This document shows positions 6,389 to 8,081 of a stretch of DNA of 8,081 nt, one piece after another. How positions within the stretch are numbered: position 1 is the stretch's first letter; each line of letters begins with the position of its first letter. The notes under the pieces were generated by a model. It was given only the letters and a program-made list of their open reading frames with translations, searched no databases and was not told where the DNA came from. Both the position numbers and the translations under genes were made by a program. Origin of the DNA: Gammaproteobacteria bacterium (GTDB lineage: Bacteria; Pseudomonadota; Gammaproteobacteria; Pseudomonadales; Pseudohongiellaceae); NCBI GenBank assembly GCA_007571115.1, contig RKSA01000203.1, positions 1-8,081 of the forward strand, written 5' to 3'.

Positions 6389-6465
6389 TGGTCGGGGTAG
6401 AGAGATTTGAACTCCCGACATCTTGCTCCCAAAGCAAGCGCGCTACCAGACTGCGCTATACCCCG
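6389..6465 (-). tRNA. tRNA-Pro (anticodon TGG)
   Basis: 77 nt on the minus strand. Acceptor CGGGGTA pairs with TACCCCG; the C1-G72 first pair and A73 are usual for bacterial tRNA-Pro. The anticodon stem CTTGC/GCAAG closes TTTGGGA, giving TGG, the proline tRNA that can read all CCN codons with wobble modification. CCA is encoded at 6389-6391. It is the first gene of the Pro-His-Arg cluster, about 36 nt below the predicted transcription start. Confidence 0.97.
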
Positions 6466-6507
6466 ATGCGAAACCAGCAAATCCGTCGCAAGACGCGAAA
6501 GGCGCGA

Positions 6508-6537
6508 ATGATACTTGCCCTGCCCCACCCCGGTCAA
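6508..6537 (-). promoter_or_regulatory. Sigma70 promoter of the tRNA cluster
   Basis: On the minus strand TTGACC (6537-6532) and TATCAT (6513-6508) are separated by 18 bp. The bases just after the -10 read TCGCGCC, a GC-rich discriminator of the kind found at stable-RNA promoters under stringent (ppGpp/DksA) control. Transcription would begin near 6501 and reach tRNA-Pro after a short leader. It is placed immediately downstream of the cysS terminator. The box matches are good and the position is right; stringent control is inferred. Confidence 0.7.
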
Positions 6538-6559
6538 TGAAAAGTTGCGGTCGCGCAAA

Positions 6560-6586
6560 ATCACTCCCCCCTTGAGGGGGAGTGAT
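6560..6586 (-). terminator. Rho-independent terminator of cysS
   Basis: A perfect 11-bp inverted repeat (ATCACTCCCCC, 5-nt loop, GGGGGAGTGAT) lies 47 bp past the cysS stop. On the minus strand the stem runs straight into TTTT (6556-6559 in plus coordinates, AAAA). The T tract is short but the stem is strong. On the plus strand the stem is followed by ATTGTGG, so it would not work well there. It insulates cysS from the tRNA promoter. Confidence 0.82.
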
Positions 6587-6633
6587 ATTGTGGCCTCGTT
6601 CGGGGCTGCTGATATTCCATGCGAGGAGGGTGA
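6587..6633. other. Short spacer between cysS and its terminator
   Basis: I see no gene, promoter or repeat in these 47 bases between the cysS stop codon and the terminator stem. They appear to be plain 3' untranslated sequence. Confidence 0.5.
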
Positions 6634-8049
6634 TTATCTCCGGGGTGAGGGCTTGGCGATGCGCCAGCGGGCACCTTGGGTGCGGTCCTCGACGATGACG
6701 TTCATTGCGGCGAGCGCATCGCGGATGCGATCGGCTTCGGGCCAGTTGCGGGCCGCTCTCGCCTGTTCCCTCGCCGCGATCAGTGACTCGACTTCGGCGA
6801 CATCGATTCCTTCGGCGCCGCCACGCCGCAGGTACTCCTCGGGAGTTCCCTGCAAGACTCCGAGCACTTCGCCGAGCTTGACGAGCAACTTGCCGAGTTG
6901 CGCTGCGGCACGCTGCTCGGCGGCTTGACCTGCGGACTTGAGCCGGTTGATCTCCCTGGCGATCTCGAACAGCGCGCCGAAGGCCGCAGGAGTGTTGAAG
7001 TCGTCATCCATCGCTGCGCGGAAAGCGCGTTCGTGGCGGCTGTTGACGAGGCTGCGCGCCCCGGCCGTATCGAGCCCTTCGAGGGCCGTGTACAGGCGTT
7101 CGAGGGCATTCGCCGACCGCGCCAGCGCCTGTTCGGAGAAATTCAGCGGACTGCGGTAATGGCTGGAAACGAGAAAGTGCCGAACCGCTTCGGCGTCGTG
7201 GCGCGAGAGGATCGTTCGCACAGTGAGGAAGTTGCCGAGCGACTTGGACATCTTCTCATTGTCGATCCGCAGCGGGCCATTGTGCATCCAGACGTTCGCG
7301 AAAGGCTCGCCCGTGGCGGCCACCGATTGGGCGATCTCGTTCTCGTGGTGCGGGAAAACGAGGTCCGAACCGCCGCCATGGATGTCGAAATGCGCGCCCA
7401 GGGTCCGACACGACATCGCCGAGCACTCGATATGCCAGCCAGGCCGGCCATAGCCCCAGGGCGAGTCCCAGCCGACCCCGTCATCCGGCGACGACTTCCA
7501 CAGGGCGAAATCCCGGGGATCGCGTTTCAACTCGCCGGGCTCGACCCTCGCGCCGCTGAGCAGCTCGTCGAGATTGCGCTTCGACAGCCTGCCGTATCCG
7601 GGAAAGCACAGCACCGAAAAATACACGTCGCCATTGGCGGCGCGATACGCATGGTCGCTGTCGACCAGGGTCTTGATCATGGCGATGATCTCGTCCATGT
7701 GAAAGGTGGCGCGGGGCTCGAGATCCGGAGGCAGGATGCCGAGCGCTCTTTCGTCCTCGTGCATGGCAGCGATGAAGCGCTCGGTCAGGTCGGAGAACAT
7801 CTCGCCATTTTCAGCGGCCCGGGCGAGGATCTTGTCGTCGATGTCGGTGATGTTGCGGACATAGGTCACGTCGAGGCCCCGGGAGCGCAGATAGCGCACG
7901 ATGACATCGAAAGCGACGAGGCAGCGGGCGTGGCCGAGATGGCAATAGTCGTAAGTCGTGATTCCGCAGACGTAGATGCTCGCCTTGCCGGGCTCGATGG
8001 GCCGGAACTCCTCCTTGCGGCCCGTCATGGTGTTGTGAATCGAAAGCAT
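6634..8049 (-). CDS. cysS: Cysteinyl-tRNA synthetase
   Basis: Complete 471-residue class I aminoacyl-tRNA synthetase (E. coli CysRS is 461). It charges tRNA-Cys with cysteine in the cytoplasm. The HIGH-type signature is HLGH at 37-40 and the KMSKS loop is intact at 266-270. The four zinc ligands that select cysteine are present at the residue numbers known from E. coli: Cys28, Cys209, His234 and Glu238 (contexts VCGITTYDYC, WHIECSAMSC and FPHHENEIAQ). The C-terminal 150 residues form the DALR and anticodon-binding helical part, with a GDR-like basic end. The start MLSIHNTMTGRKEEF aligns with the E. coli N-terminus, so the ATG at 8049 is firm, although no Shine-Dalgarno sequence is seen in the 32 bases available upstream. 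The stop TAA is followed by a strong terminator. The neighbouring tRNA cluster has its own promoter and does not include tRNA-Cys. Confidence 0.98.
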   Translation of the reverse strand: MLSIHNTMTGRKEEFRPIEPGKASIYVCGITTYDYCHLGHARCLVAFDVIVRYLRSRGLDVTYVRNITDIDDKILARAAENGEMFSDLTERFIAAMHEDERALGILPPDLEPRATFHMDEIIAMIKTLVDSDHAYRAANGDVYFSVLCFPGYGRLSKRNLDELLSGARVEPGELKRDPRDFALWKSSPDDGVGWDSPWGYGRPGWHIECSAMSCRTLGAHFDIHGGGSDLVFPHHENEIAQSVAATGEPFANVWMHNGPLRIDNEKMSKSLGNFLTVRTILSRHDAEAVRHFLVSSHYRSPLNFSEQALARSANALERLYTALEGLDTAGARSLVNSRHERAFRAAMDDDFNTPAAFGALFEIAREINRLKSAGQAAEQRAAAQLGKLLVKLGEVLGVLQGTPEEYLRRGGAEGIDVAEVESLIAAREQARAARNWPEADRIRDALAAMNVIVEDRTQGARWRIAKPSPRR

Positions 8050-8056
8050 GGCAGCA

Positions 8057-8081
8057 CTGTTTCTGGCAAAGCTGTTTCTGG
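8057..8081 (-). repeat. 15-bp-period direct repeat before cysS, cut by the window edge
   Basis: CTGTTTCTGG occurs at 8057-8066 and again at 8072-8081, with CAAAG between (plus-strand reading). The second copy ends exactly at the window edge, so more units may follow. It takes up the place where the cysS ribosome-binding site would be expected. Confidence 0.6.

Noticed and set aside
6217..6564. Short minus-strand open frames covering the tRNA cluster
   Set aside because: They are translations of three clearly folded tRNA genes and their leader.

Overview
The window is an ordinary GC-rich chromosomal segment, almost certainly from a gammaproteobacterium. The evidence is a strong G/C bias at third codon positions and the order gap / mfd / csiV-family gene / S-methyl-5'-thioinosine-phosphorylase-like gene. 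From memory, this order matches the Pseudomonas aeruginosa PA3001-PA3004 neighbourhood; I have not checked it against a database. The genes are housekeeping. I see no mobile element, CRISPR array, phage gene, toxin or defence locus.

Layout. (1) Positions 1-671, minus strand: the N-terminal part of a long-type glyceraldehyde-3-phosphate dehydrogenase that runs off the left edge. (2) Positions 672-870: divergent control region holding a likely gap promoter, a weak -10-like box pointing towards mfd, a 12-bp tandem repeat and a possible 16-codon leader ORF ending inside the mfd start. (3) Positions 871-4329, plus strand: complete mfd, the transcription-repair coupling factor. (4) Positions 4388-5281, plus strand: an exported CsiV-family protein, probably co-transcribed with mfd. 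(5) Positions 5295-6050, minus strand: an MTAP/MTIP-family nucleoside phosphorylase, converging on csiV with 13 bp between stop codons. (6) Positions 6150-6465, minus strand: a tRNA cluster transcribed Pro(TGG), His(GTG), Arg(TCT), with a sigma70-type promoter at 6508-6537 and a GC-rich discriminator. (7) Positions 6560-6586: rho-independent terminator of cysS. (8) Positions 6634-8049, minus strand: complete cysS.

How the genes relate. cysS and the tRNA cluster serve translation and lie head-to-tail, separated by a compact terminator/promoter. The phosphorylase gene lies 99 bp downstream of tRNA-Arg, with no obvious promoter or terminator between, so it may be expressed by read-through from the tRNA promoter. 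mfd (DNA repair) and csiV (envelope) form a plus-strand pair diverging from gap (central carbon metabolism).

The most distinctive things are small. Short tandem repeats with periods of 9, 12 and 15 bp recur at or near gene starts and inside csiV. There is a possible leader ORF on mfd. The phosphorylase has an altered phosphate-loop motif and a base-pocket Asn. No sound case for a new multi-gene system can be made from this window.
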